Shown here piece by piece: positions 1-10,724 of a stretch of 64,000 nucleotides of DNA. Under the pieces are notes generated by a model. That model searched no databases, was not told where the DNA came from, and saw only the letters and a program-made list of their open reading frames with translations. The position numbers and the translations under genes are program-made. Each line of letters begins with the position of its first letter. Position 1 is the stretch's first letter. Source of the stretch: Megascapheus bottae (Eukaryota; Chordata; Mammalia; Rodentia; Geomyidae). Location: contig JANJXV010000020.1 of NCBI GenBank assembly GCA_024803745.1, positions 18,082,777-18,146,776 on the forward strand, read 5' to 3'.

Positions 1-620
1 TGGAGTTAAGATTCTGATTGCTGGAAATGTAGTGATAACTTATCAAATCATTTTTCCTATTATCTTAATAGTCTTAAAGCAAAAATTTGAGTTTCATTTC
101 TCTTCTTAAAATCTTTTGAACAGAAATATTTAATTTAGTTTAATTCACAATCTTTTAAAAATCATTTAGCAATTCCTAAATATTTTCTAGATAAAGATCA
201 TGGAATTCCATCTATGTATCACTACCATAACACTCTTATAAGTTAGTCAAACAGAATTATTTCTCTGAGTACTTGCTGGTATGAAAATGGCCTGCTACCG
301 TACTGTGGTCAAAGATGATTGCATGTGAGAGAGACATGAATGGGCTCAAAGCAGCCCTCTGATGAGTGTGCAATCAATGCAAATAGTCTCTTCTTCAACG
401 CCGCTCAACAGAGATTTTCTGTATTGGAATGTGACTTCTTAACCTGATCAGATTCTTGATCTTGGGGAGTTTTAATTTGAGCAAGAAGAGCCATAAAGAG
501 TAATAGCATCACATAAAAATATACTTATGGTAAAGTCTATTGAATGAAGGCATTGTTATATAGCAGCAAAAACTGTAATAAGCAGAATCTGTGAGCTGTG
601 GAGAGGGCAAAGACTTTATG
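1..620. other. unique AT-rich intronic sequence
   Basis: No recognised repeat or coding pattern. Composition is AT-rich, as in most of the window. Confidence 0.5.
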
Positions 621-627
621 GGAGAGT

Positions 628-745
628 ATCTATACATATATTCATATACAGAAATATACACGTGTATACATATATCCATATATATCCAGATATGTAGATA
701 TACATATATGCATGTACATATGTGTTTAGTATGTATGTATGTGGA
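628..745. repeat. AT-rich alternating purine-pyrimidine repeat (TATACA/TATG type)
   Basis: Degenerate TA/CA/TG dinucleotide-rich tract, for example repeated ATATACATATA and ending in TATGTATGTATG. Confidence 0.7.
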
Positions 746-814
746 TCTATTTGTGCTCTAATCTATTTTTGTCCTAATATCTTCTTATAGGGAACTAGTC
801 ATAATAGACTTTAT

Positions 815-866
815 ACACACACACATACACACACACACACACACACCACCACCACCACCACCACCA
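815..866. repeat. (CA)n followed by (CCA)n microsatellite
   Basis: About 16 CA units with one interruption run directly into about seven ACC/CCA units. On the minus strand this reads as short Gly and Val/Cys runs that are not coding. Confidence 0.9.
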
Positions 867-869
867 TGA

Positions 870-1595
870 CCACATCCAATCAAAGCCGAACAAGAACAAA
901 ATATAAGATAAAGAGAATCCCTGGAGTAGAGGTCACAGATAGTCATTCTGAAGGAGGTGAGTTTTCCTAAAGTAGTCAAAGTGTTAACAAACTTAGAGCT
1001 GTCTTCATGTGATATTCTCTAACGCACCACCTTGTTCTCTGCCTGTATCTCTGCTGGCCTCTTGACTCACACAACATGCTTAAGCCATAGTGGGCTGCTC
1101 AGTGCTCCAGGGCTCTTGTTCTTTCTAGTGCAGCTCTTACTTTCATTGAAGAGACCTTCATCGGTCATGGATTGCTATTCATTCCTTAGCACAGAAGTCT
1201 AGTGAAACATCTCTTGGATGTCTTGCCTGACACTTTTCCTTTCTGTATGGTTAGGACTGCATATTACATATGTGTGCTATTCTCACACTAGGCATGCTGC
1301 TGTCTTATGCTGATATATCACACTGTGACATAAACCTGATAAGAGCAGTAACTACATGGAGCTCAGCACCATCTCCCCAGTAACAGGACAGAGATTGCTG
1401 AGTGAAGACTGGAATAAATTCAGTTCTTCAAAAAGTATTTTCTGAGTAGTGGGGAATGTAATACTGAGATTAATCAATGGGTTAATTTCCTAGGTTAGTC
1501 ATAATAAAATTGGGTTTCTTCTAAATAGAGAAGCCCCTCTCCTTGGCTTGAAACTGGCTGTGTTTTTTCCTCTTGTTCATGAACTTTCCACTATG
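870..1595. other. unique intronic sequence
   Basis: Nothing recognised here by eye. Confidence 0.4.
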
Positions 1596-1765
1596 TAGGT
1601 ATCTATGTCCTAATTTCCTGTTCTTATAACCATACCAGTCATATTAGATCAGGATCCACCCTAATAATCTCACTTCAACTTAATTATCTCTTTATACACA
1701 CTATTACCAAATAGTCACATTCACAGGAAGCAGGGGTGAGAATTTCAATTCACAAATTTGCAGAT
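1596..1765 (-). repeat. MaLR (MLT1-like) LTR fragment
   Basis: Read on the minus strand, the order of words matches the 5' part of MLT1-type LTRs: a 'CAGAATGTGACT...GGTAATTAAGTTAAATGAGRT' region, then 'GGTGGRTCCTRATCTAATATGACTGG' and 'TTATAAGAA'. It is heavily diverged, so this is an old insertion. The subfamily cannot be fixed without alignment. Confidence 0.55.
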
Positions 1766-2242
1766 GTCATAATTTATCCCGTGAATGACTGAATATTACT
1801 TTTTTTCCTCCAAAGCGTTGTGTTCTACTTTACATTATGGTAGAAATCAAATTAAAAGTAAAGGAAATGTATCTAAAAGCAGACTTGGTGATCATCTGGA
1901 GAAGCTGCATCTAACAGCAAGGGAAAACAATGAAATATCTCTCAAAGACCCAGTGCACTGAGTCCAGTCGTCCACCTTCTTAGCTGTATTAAGATTTGCT
2001 ATATATAGTCCTCTGGCAAGTTGGGAAGTAGTTTTTCAGCCTATACTCCCCACCCCACCGCCATCAGTGGCGAACTTCTATACATGGATAGAGAGAGAGT
2101 TACCAAACCAGTGCAGTACGGTATTGTTCTGAGTAGTGCCAGGAACTAACCAGATAAACAGGATAATCTGCTTGTGGATAAGAGAAATGCTTTAAAAGAT
2201 GCCTACCTGCATCAGCTCAATTTTGATTCTCCCACCCTGTCT

Positions 2243-2255
2243 CCTAAGGTCTCTT
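2243..2255. repeat. target-site duplication of inverted L1, 3' copy
   Basis: CCTAAGGTCTCTT here matches CCTAAGATCTCTT at 4197-4209 in 12 of 13 bases. The two copies bracket the L1 at 2256-4196. Confidence 0.75.
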
Positions 2256-2661
2256 TTTTTCATATATTTTTATTGTAATTAATAGAAGGGTTACATTATA
2301 TTTGCCAGATAGGAGGTGCATTAATTTACATACATTGATACCCTTTCTCATATCTTGGTCCCCATTTCCCTCCTCTACACTCCCACTCATCATCTTGTTT
2401 CCCCCCTATCCCTATTCAATTTCAAATAACCAAATACAAATATATCCAATATGTCAGATAACAAAGTGAGATACTGTAACAATATGAGATTACCAAGGGA
2501 CAGCAAAAGAGATGAGAGATAACGTAGTACATTAAGGACAACAATCACTCATTATATGGCTTCTGTTTCCTAGAGGTCCTGTCATTTAGCATCATACTAT
2601 ATGGCCTTATGTATCTAGGTTTTGCTCTATTGCAGATCTCTGCTAGAAGAGCCCAAGGTTT

Positions 2662-3402
2662 CTACTGATTATGACAAATAAGGGAAACCATTGAGCCTAT
2701 GTTCCTTTGAGTCTGGCTTACTTCACTTAATATGATTTTTTCTAAGTCTTTCCATTTCCTAACATATGGGGCGATGTCTTTCTTTCTGACAGCAGCATAG
2801 AATTCTATTGTGTATAAATACCACAACTTGTTGATCCACTCATCAAATGAGAGACATCTGGGTTGGTTCCATATCTTTGCTATGGTAAATAGTGCTGCAA
2901 TGAACATCGTTGTGCTAGTGGATTTAGTATGATCTTGTTTCTGGATGATTGGGTAAATGCCTAGTAGTGGAATTACTAGGTCATAGGGGAGCTCTATGTT
3001 TAGTCTTTTGAGGAACTGCCATACTGCTTTCCACAGTGGTTGAACAAGTTTGCACTCCCACCAACAGCGTAGTAGTGATCCCTCCTGGCCACATCCCCTC
3101 CAGCATCTGTTGTTATTAGTTTTCTTGATCCTGGGCATTCTAACTGGAGTGAGGTGGAATCTTAGAGTTGTTTTGATTTGCATTTCTTTTATGACCAGAG
3201 ATGTTGAGCATTTCTTCATGTGTCTATAGGCAATTTTTGTTTCTTCTTCAGAGAACACTCTCTTTAAGTCTTTGGCCCATCTATTAATGGGATGGTTGTT
3301 ACTTTGGAGATTAGTTTTGGAGTGATTCAATTTTTTGAGCTGTTGATATATTTTAGATATGAGGCCTTTGTCCATTGTATGGTTAGGGAAGATCTTCTCC
3401 AA
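2662..3402 (-). pseudogene. L1 ORF2 C-terminal fragment
   Basis: A 246-residue open frame that matches the end of L1 ORF2. It includes the lysine-rich [11 protein letters not shown] region, a cysteine motif [12 protein letters not shown], then [12 protein letters not shown] and [14 protein letters not shown]. Where other L1s usually have His before the CWWEC block there is Arg. It lacks the endonuclease and reverse transcriptase domains, so it encodes no working protein. The long frame suggests a fairly young insertion. Confidence 0.9.
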
Positions 3403-3439
3403 TTCTATAGGCTTCCTAATTAATTTACTAGCAATGTAC

Positions 3440-4196
3440 CTAGGAATTATCTTAACTAAGAATGTAAAAGACCTTTTTGATGAAAACTTTCAAACCCTGA
3501 AAAAGGAAATTAAAGCAGAACTGAGGAAATGGAAAAACCTCCCATGCTCCTGGGTTGGAAGAATCAACACCGTGAAAATGACAATCTTGCCAAAGGCTAT
3601 CTACAAATTCAATGCAATATCCATCAATATCCCAATGTCAGTCTTTAAAGAAATAGAAGAGGCAATCCAAAATTTCATATGAAATAATAAAAGACCTGTA
3701 TAGCAAGAACACTTCTTAACAGAAAGAACAGTGTAGGAAGAATTTCAATATCGTACTTTAGACTGTACTACAGAGCTATAATTATCAAAATGGCTTGGTA
3801 CTAGCACAAGAACAGGCCTGAAGACCAATGGAATAGAACTGAGGACCCAGATATTAACCCAAAGACCTATGGCCACCTAATCTTTGATAAGGTAGGCAAA
3901 AATTAGAATGGAAGGAAGACAGCCTCTTCAACAAGTGCTGCTGGCAGAACTGGTTAAGCACCTGCAGAAAACTAAAGTTGAATCTTCTTTGTCACCCTGT
4001 ACTAGAATTAACTTCAAATGGATCAAGGACCTCGAGGTAAAAGCTGACACACTGAAAACTTTACAAGAAGGAATAGGAGATACACTAGGCCTCCTTGGCA
4101 CAGGTCAAAACTTTCTTAATAAGGACCAAGAAACACAACAAATCAAAGAAAGGCTGGATAAGTGGGACTGCATTAAACTGCAGAGCTTTTGTATGG
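3440..4196 (+). pseudogene. L1 ORF2 internal fragment (inverted half)
   Basis: Plus-strand remnants of the ORF2 region downstream of the reverse transcriptase core. They include a frame with [18 protein letters not shown] and [16 protein letters not shown] (to 3682) and, in a different frame, LSPCTRINFKWIKDLEVK and TLGLLGTGQNFLNKD (3908-4201). Frameshifts and a stop separate them. A homologous block lies at 5840-6590. Confidence 0.88.
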
Positions 4197-4209
4197 CCTA
4201 AGATCTCTT
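4197..4209. repeat. target-site duplication of inverted L1, 5' copy
   Basis: CCTAAGATCTCTT, paired with 2243-2255 (one mismatch). Confidence 0.75.
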
Positions 4210-4453
4210 ATAACAACAAGCTACTCGAACAATGCTGCCTCACTTGCTGTGGTGCTAAGTGAAAAGCAGGGTGTATGAGGGCCCTTAGCTCTACTTCTCA
4301 TTCTCCTTGAATTCCTTGCATGGTTCTCACTAAAACACTAAACACTCAGGGTTCTACAGCAAAAAAATAACATCTGTGACATTCTTTATCAGGCTGCTGT
4401 GATACATAAAATTCATAAAAGACTTCTGTGTGTATGATTACATCTTAGTATAA

Positions 4454-4454
<1 letters not shown>

Positions 4455-4495
<41 letters not shown>
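4455..4495. repeat. (CA)n microsatellite
   Basis: About 20 uninterrupted CA units. Confidence 0.95.
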
Positions 4496-4497
<2 letters not shown>

Positions 4498-4620
4498 AAA
4501 AACCTGGAAAGGAAAAAGGTCACTAATAGTTTATCTAGTTGAAATGACCAAATGAGAAATATATCAGTTACGGGTCAAGAGATAATCTATTTTGCCTTTA
4601 TTTCTATAAGTAAGCTTTCT

Positions 4621-4635
4621 CAGAATTTATTATAT
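4621..4635. repeat. target-site duplication of 126-bp L1 stub
   Basis: CAGAATTTATTATAT, repeated exactly at 4762-4776. Confidence 0.9.
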
Positions 4636-4761
4636 ATTTTTCCTCCTTATTTTATTTATTTATTTTTTAAATTATTTTTATTGTGATTAATAGAAGGGTT
4701 ACATTGTATTCACCAGATAGAAGGTGCATAACTTCACAAACATTGATACCCTTTCTCATGA
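4636..4761 (-). mobile_element. short 5'-truncated L1 3' end (126 bp)
   Basis: A T/A-rich tail on the left is followed by 'TTTTTATTGTGATTAATAGAAGG' and 'CACCAGATAGAAGGTGCAT' words identical in type to the L1 3' ends at 2262 and, on the other strand, 7680. It is flanked by a perfect 15-bp duplication, CAGAATTTATTATAT, at 4621-4635 and 4762-4776. Only the extreme 3' UTR was copied. Confidence 0.85.
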
Positions 4762-5107
4762 CAGAATTTATTATATCTTTAATACTAATTGATGAGGGTA
4801 AAATTTCCCATGTATTTGTTTCTTTGCAGTTCACTGATTCACTCTTTCAGATTGTCAACTCAATTGGAGAAAAAGACATGGAGGAGCAAGACATGGTTAT
4901 CGGCTTTGAGGATTTCACAGAATAAAGAATTGCACAGGAAGAGATATGATTCTGAATTCTGAATGTAACTGGAGGTATGGAAGAAATAGTAGTAGCATTA
5001 AAAAGGGGAAGGAGTTAATGATAGACTTAAATCTACCAACATGGTAGGAATATTATATGAGAGTATGGCATCATTGTCATAAGTCATCATTGTTGCATGG
5101 TTGCAGT

Positions 5108-5285
5108 TAAAAAAAATTTTTGGACAGTTCTGGAGCAGGAACTCAGCACCACTTCCTGCTTTTTCTGAGTAGTTTAGTGGGGTAAGAGTCTTACTGACTT
5201 TCCTGCTCAGGCTGCCTTCCAACAGATCCTCAGATCTTAGCCCCCTGAGTAGTTAGGATTACAGGGGTGAATAATCAGAACCAAG
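5108..5285 (-). mobile_element. diverged B1-like/Geo dimeric SINE
   Basis: On the minus strand the B1-like left part reads TACTCAGGGGGCTAAGATCTGAGGATC, and the middle reads ...AGTAAGACTCTTAC. It is followed by a truncated Geo-type right part. No convincing target duplication was seen. Confidence 0.65.
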
Positions 5286-5373
5286 CTATGGCCATAGGTT
5301 TTTTACAATATTTATATTTGAATGAGGAAGTAGAAAGTCTGGTGTAACTTGTGTAGGATCACACAGAAACTTT

Positions 5374-5721
5374 ATGCTAAAAGCTCTGGAGAAATTAGGA
5401 ATCCATGGAACATTCCTCAATATAATAAAGTCTGTATATGACAAACTCAGAGCTACCATTATATTTAATGGTGAAAAGCTAGAGCCATTTCCTCTAAAAT
5501 CAGGAATAAGACAAGGATGCCCATTCTCATCACTCCTCTTTAACTTAGTATTAGAATTCCTAGCCAGAGCAAAAAGGCAAGAAGCAAGCATAAAGGGCAT
5601 CCAAATAGGAAAAGAGGAAGTGAAACTTTCCCTCTTTACAGATGACATGATTCTATATTTAAAGAACCCTATAGACTCCACTCCCAACCTGCTTCAGCTG
5701 ATTCAAAACTTTGGCAGATAG
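5374..5721 (+). pseudogene. L1 ORF2 reverse transcriptase fragment
   Basis: A 115-residue open frame over the RT fingers and palm: [18 protein letters not shown], then the motif [19 protein letters not shown], then the catalytic block [10 protein letters not shown]. The usual FADD is here FTDD, a single substitution next to the two catalytic aspartates. The frame stops at 5719-5721. The rest of ORF2 continues in other frames, for example 6370-6576 (LSPCTRINSKWIKDLEVK) and 6762-7109 ([24 protein letters not shown]). No functional product is expected. Confidence 0.9.
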
Positions 5722-6761
5722 CAGAGAATAAAATTAACCCTCAAAAATCCACTGCCTTCCTATATGGCAACAGTGAGAGGAACAAGGCAACAATCAGGAA
5801 AGCAACTCCTTTTGCAATAGCCTCAAAGAAAATAAAGCACGTAGGAATTAACTTAACTAAGAATGTAAAGTGCCTTTTTGATGAAAACTTTAAAGTCCTG
5901 AAAAAAGAAATTAAAGCAGAACTGAGACAATGGAAAAGCCTGCCATGTTCCTGGATTGGAAGAATTAATATCATGAAAATGGCAATCTTGGCAAGGGCTA
6001 TCTACAAATTCAATGCAATACCCATCAATATCCCAATGTCATTCTTTAAAGAAATAGAAGAGGCAATCCAAAATTTCATATGGAATAATAAAAGCAAAAG
6101 CACTTCTTGGCAGAAAGAACAGCTCATTAAGAATTGCAATACCAAACTTTAGACTGTACTACAAAGCTATAGTGACCAAAACAGCTTGGTACTGGCACAA
6201 GAACAGGCTCGAAGACCAAAGTAATAGAACTGAGGACCCAGATATTAACCCACAGACCTATGAACATCAAATCTTTGACAAGGGTGCTAAAGAAATAGAA
6301 TGAAAGAAAGACAGCCTCTTCAACAAGTGGTGCTGGAAGAACGGGTTAAGCACCTGCAGAAAACTAAAGTTGGATCCTTCGTTGTCACCCTGCACCAGGA
6401 TTAACTCCAAATGGATCAAAGACCTCGAGGTAAAAGCAGATACACTGAAAACTTTACAAGAAAGAATAGGATATACACTAGGTCTCCTTGGCACAGGTCA
6501 AAACTTTCTTAATAAGGACCAAGAAACACAACAAATCAGAGAAAGGCTGGATAAGTGGGACTGCATTAAACTGTAGAGCTTCTGAATAGCAAAGAACATA
6601 GCTTGTAAATTAACTAGAAAGCCTACAGAGTGGGAGAAGATCTTCTCTAACCATACAATGGACAAAGGCTTCATATCTATAACATATCAACAGCTCAAAA
6701 AATTGAATAACTCCAAAGTAACAACCATCCCTTTAAAAGATGGGCCAAAGACTTAAAGAGA

Positions 6762-7109
6762 GTGTTCTCTGAAGAAGAAACAAAAATGGCCTATAGACAC
6801 ATGAAGAAATTCCCGACATCTCTGGTCATAAAAGAAATGCAAATCAAAACAACTCTAAGATTCCACCTCACTCCAGTTAGAATGCCCAGGATCAAGAAAA
6901 CTAATAACAACAGATGCTGGAGGGGATGTGGCCAGGAGGGATCACTACTATACTGTTGGTGGGAGTGCAAACTCGTTCAACCACTATGGAAAGCAGTATG
7001 GCAGTTCCTCAAAAGACTAAACATAGAGCTCCCCTATGACCTAGTAATTCCACTACTAGGCATTCACCCAATCATCCAGAAACAAGGACATACTAAATCC
7101 ACTAGTTGA
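6762..7109 (+). pseudogene. L1 ORF2 C-terminal fragment
   Basis: A 115-residue frame homologous to the minus-strand fragment at 2662-3402, with the same CWRGC cysteine motif and [14 protein letters not shown]. The residue just before CWWEC is Tyr, where the other copy has Arg. Confidence 0.88.
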
Positions 7110-7734
7110 TGAGTGGATCAACAAGTTGTGGTATTTATACACAATGGAATTCTATGCTACTCTCAGAAAGAATGACATCGCCTCATTGGGAGGCAAAGAC
7201 TTAGAAAAAAATCATATTAAGTGAAGTAAGCCATACTCAAAGGAATATAGGCTCAATGGTTTCCCTCATTTGTCATAATCAATAGAAACTTGGGCTCTTC
7301 TAGCAGAGATCTGCAATAGAGCAAAACCTAGATACATAAGGCCATATAGTATGACGTTAAATGAAAGGACCACTAGGATATAGAAAAAAAGCCATATAAT
7401 AGGTGATTACTGTCCTTAATGTAATATGTTATCTCTCATCTCTTTTGCTGTCACTTGGCTAACTCATATTGTTACGGTACTTCACCTTGTTATCTGATGT
7501 TTTGTATATATATGTATGTGGTTGTTTTGAACTGGATAGGGAAGAAGGGAAAACAAGATTGGGATGGGGTTGGGGGTAGGAAAATGGGACCAAGACATGA
7601 GAAAGGGTATCAATGTTTGTGAAGTAATGCACCTTCTATCTGGTGAATATAATGTAACCCTTTGATTAATTACAATAAAAATATATGAAAAAACTAAAAA
7701 AGAAAACAAATACAAGCAATAAAAAGATCACACA

Positions 7735-8485
7735 CCAAGATTTCAAATTCACACTGTCTCTTCTCTGCCATCTTCTAGTTAAGATACAGACTTCTACAGG
7801 TAAGTAATGTTTGTTCTTTATGTCTTAGGTGCATGCAGGTCTATCACAATTTTTATGATGTGCTTTCATGTCACGAAAATATTGATTCTAGAAAACTATA
7901 GATGAGAGAGAAGAAGGTGTTGCTTTAAGGTTGATTGGTATGGAAAGTTTGATTTTGGTAGGTACCCAATGACAAGAATTTGTGATATGGGATTTGCAAA
8001 GACAAATTTTAATTATGGAAACATTACACAAATTGCATCATTTTGTTTCAATTTTTCCACATCTTGCAAAACCTTTAAAAGGACTTTGAAGTATGCATGC
8101 TAGAAATAAAATCAAAAGTTTGAATTTTCAAAACTCCAGGATTCCCGCCTCTTCAGATGTCACCCACAGGTAGACTTCCCAGAAAAAGGCTCTCCCTGGC
8201 TAAGCTGTGTACCTGGTTACTTCTATGAACACTGCTTTAGCTTTGCCCTGATGGCTGATATATGTCTGACTTTTATTCTAGGAGAAATCGTACAATCTGA
8301 AACAATATCTAGAAGAATCACAACTGTCTAGAATTGAAGAACAGTTAGTTCAAAACCTTTTGTTTTAAGACATGTTAATGTGTGTTCACAAAGTGAGCTG
8401 CCCAATGTCAGACAGCGAGGTAGTGGCAAACTCTGGGGGAAAATACAGACTACTTGACTTCTTTGTTTTCCTATACTGGGTTGAA
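7735..8485. other. unique intronic sequence
   Basis: No repeat or coding pattern recognised. Confidence 0.4.
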
Positions 8486-8486
8486 C

Positions 8487-8863
8487 AGTGCATACTTTAA
8501 AATTCATGTTTAGAATCTCAGAACATGTCCTTTAGGAGATTTAGCAGATGCAATTAGTTAAGATGAGTCATACTAGATGAGGATGGACCCTGATCAAATA
8601 ATTAAAGTCCTTGAAGAAGAGAAAGAAGACACAGGGGGATGGGGAAAAGGCCATGGGAGGAGACAGAATGTGGGATGGTGCATCTATAAGCCCTTGATCA
8701 CCTAAAGTCAATGGAAACCACCAGTCAGTAGAAGAGGATGGAATGACGTTTCCTCTGGACTTCTCTACACCTCCACTATAGACTTTTTTCACTTCTTTCC
8801 CTGTTACAGAAGGCATTTCTGTGGTTTAAAGCCTCTCAGTTTGTGGCATCTTGATACAAAAGC
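8487..8863 (+). repeat. MaLR (MLT1-like) LTR, near full length
   Basis: Plus-strand landmarks occur in the order of MLT1 LTRs: AGCAGATGCAATTAGTTAAG, GATGAGG.TGGACCCTGATC, a GAAGAGAAAGAAGACACAG block, CACCAGTCAGTAGAAG, and the 3' end GTGGTTTAAAGCCTCTCAGTTTGTGGCA. It is strongly diverged, so ancient. No internal sequence is attached, so this is a solo LTR. Confidence 0.7.
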
Positions 8864-8869
8864 CCCAGG

Positions 8870-10130
8870 AAGCCAATACAGCCCCTTCTGCTTCACCAGG
8901 GTTCATCTTTGTTACTGCAGAACCTGAAGTCTGTCATCACCACCAGCGGACACACCCTGTTCTCATATATGGGTGGCATTCTAATCTATACTCTGATCCA
9001 TTCCCCCTCTTGCACCTGACAAACACACTTATTGCTGGTTTTGTTCCAGTTAGCTGGAAGTCACATTAAATCTCATCACAGGATGCAGTGTTCACATCAT
9101 AGGTGTTGTGCATTTTGGAATCTAAAGTTGATTAAAAAAAAGCATAATTGTTAGAGACTAGAGGGAGAGAACTATGGATATTCTGGAGATCTAATCTTCA
9201 AATAATAGCAGAATGGCTTGTTGCAAATAATTAAACAACTGAGTGGTATGTTGTCATGTTCAAAATTGTTTTGCTTGGATGGAAGGAAGGTATGTTATTC
9301 TGATCTTTACCATGGTGATGGCAGTTGAAAGCCTCACATAGAGAGCTAAAACAGTTGAGCCATTAACTCAGATTACTGAATATTATGCTATATTCTTCTC
9401 TCACTCCCCATTTATTTGACTTCTTAGCCATGGTAGGAATAACACTTACTTTACACTCAATCTCAAGCCAGACAGAAATCACGTTGTGTAGAAAGCCCAG
9501 GCACTATGACCAGAACTATTTTACATTGAAACACTTAGGTTCTGTTTTCATGCCACATAAACAACCATCACATCTCCATTACAGAAGATTCTTGGAGAGG
9601 GAGAATGTGTTGATTTTTCATCCACCCTGACTTGGGCATTTCTGCTTGTGATCAAAAGGGGGGTAAGGAGGAGAGATAGAGAGAAAAAGAGACAGAGACA
9701 GAGAGACAATGTATAAGTGCTGTGCTATCAGGGGTGGATGAGAAACTGCACACAAGTAAGTGCGGTACAGTCTTTCAACACTTCCACCCACCCGGGAATG
9801 GACAGATGCTCAAAATCCAGGACAACAGGACTTAGAAATAGGGCCACAATACCAAAATTATACTGGCTATCAAGCAAGCTAAAATCAATGATGAATTTAA
9901 ACTTTTTCATTTTTCTTCCAGTTTGCAGTAACATATAGGCATAACTCTTGCTTTATCCCCCTTACTAATGAACTGATGTTGAGATTAAGATATTAGAAGA
10001 AAAAATAGCTTTCCAAGATGGTACTTGGGTGGTAAGTTAGGGGACAGTTTATATGCATGACAAGAAGTCACGAGTAGGTAAGAGCTGATTAATAGAACTT
10101 TGGGGTTGTTTTGAAGCTCTGTTAATTAGG
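8870..10130. other. unique intronic sequence with a GA-rich patch
   Basis: No family recognised. A GA-rich simple patch lies at about 9666-9708. Confidence 0.4.
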
Positions 10131-10132
10131 AG

Positions 10133-10208
10133 TTTTTTTTCTGTACTAGAGATAACCCATAGCCTTACATATGCTAGGCAAATGCTTTACCATTGAACTA
10201 TATCTATT
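10133..10208 (-). mobile_element. ID/tRNA-Ala-like SINE monomer
   Basis: On the minus strand it reads TAGTTCAATGGTAAAGCATTTG CCTAGCATATG, i.e. a tRNA-like head with A box, followed by a degraded B-box region and a poly-A tail (poly-T at 10133-10140). Single monomer, no Geo half. Confidence 0.6.
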
Positions 10209-10404
10209 GAACATGGCATCAAATTCCATCAACTGTGTTGGTGAGCATTGAAAGAAATGAAAGTTAAAGCTTATAAATACTACTCAGGGATGGAAGGAGA
10301 GAGACTACTTTTGGTGTTTAATCTTGATTATCCATTTTTTTTGTTATTCTGAATGTTACTTAAGTCCATGTGACTGTGTTTACTTTCTTTGTTTTTCTTC
10401 TTTC

Positions 10405-10482
10405 TTTTTTTTTGTGGTACAGTGTATGAAGCCAGAGCCTTATATTTGCTAGACACATTTCTTCACTACTTGAGCCACTGTC
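10405..10482 (-). mobile_element. tRNA-like SINE monomer
   Basis: On the minus strand it reads GTGGCTCAAGTAGTGAAGAAAT..GTCTAGCAAATATAAGGCTCTGGCTTCATACACTGTACCAC plus an A tail. The head resembles the Geo A-box region (GTGGCTCAAGTGGTAGAG), but the remainder looks ID-like. Confidence 0.5.
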
Positions 10483-10706
10483 CACATAGATTCTGATAAT
10501 ATTTTTGCCAGTACATAATTATCAATGTTGTCTGTCCTTTTGATGGATATGGTATAATGTAAGGAGTTATTTGCTTTCAGCCATATTTCTCCCCATTTAT
10601 TGCCTTATGTTTCATATCAAAAATTAATTCATCTTATTAATCAAAAGTATATGGAAGGAGAGATCTTGAACAAATATGATAACAGACTCTTTGTTCTTTT
10701 ATCTTT

Positions 10707-10724
10707 AAAAATTCAGTAAAATAG
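10707..10724. repeat. target-site duplication of RPS3A retrocopy, 5' copy
   Basis: AAAAATTCAGTAAAATAG matches 11588-11605 in 17 of 18 bases. Confidence 0.85.

Larger units (their letters stand above)
2256..4196 (-). mobile_element. L1 LINE, 5'-truncated and twin-primed (5' half inverted)
   Basis: The right-oriented part (minus strand, 3439 down to 2256) carries the ORF2 C-terminal coding region and 3' UTR and ends in a poly-T run at 2254-2260 (poly-A on the element strand). From about 3440 to 4196 the sequence is ORF2 read on the plus strand, namely the part that lies just upstream in an intact L1. The two pieces abut almost without loss: the inverted piece ends at the 'GCATTAAACTG..GAGCTTTTG' block and the 3' piece starts at the following 'ACATAGC' block. 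Compare the uninterrupted copy at 5366-7725. This is the signature of twin priming. The near-perfect 13-bp target duplication shows a single insertion event. The element cannot move again. Confidence 0.9.
5366..7725 (+). mobile_element. L1 LINE, 5'-truncated inside the ORF2 reverse transcriptase
   Basis: Runs from the RT domain of ORF2 through the C-terminal domain to the 3' UTR, ending with TTACAATAAAAATATATG and an A-rich tail broken by other bases. The candidate target duplication is GATCACACA at 5357-5365 and 7726-7734 (9 bp, exact). ORF2 is broken by several frameshifts and stops. Compared with the copy at 2256-4196 it shows the normal order of the same segments. Confidence 0.9.

Noticed and set aside
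4683..4925. Plus-strand 80-codon frame
   Set aside because: It starts inside the antisense of the 126-bp L1 stub and runs into unique intron. No protein-like features.
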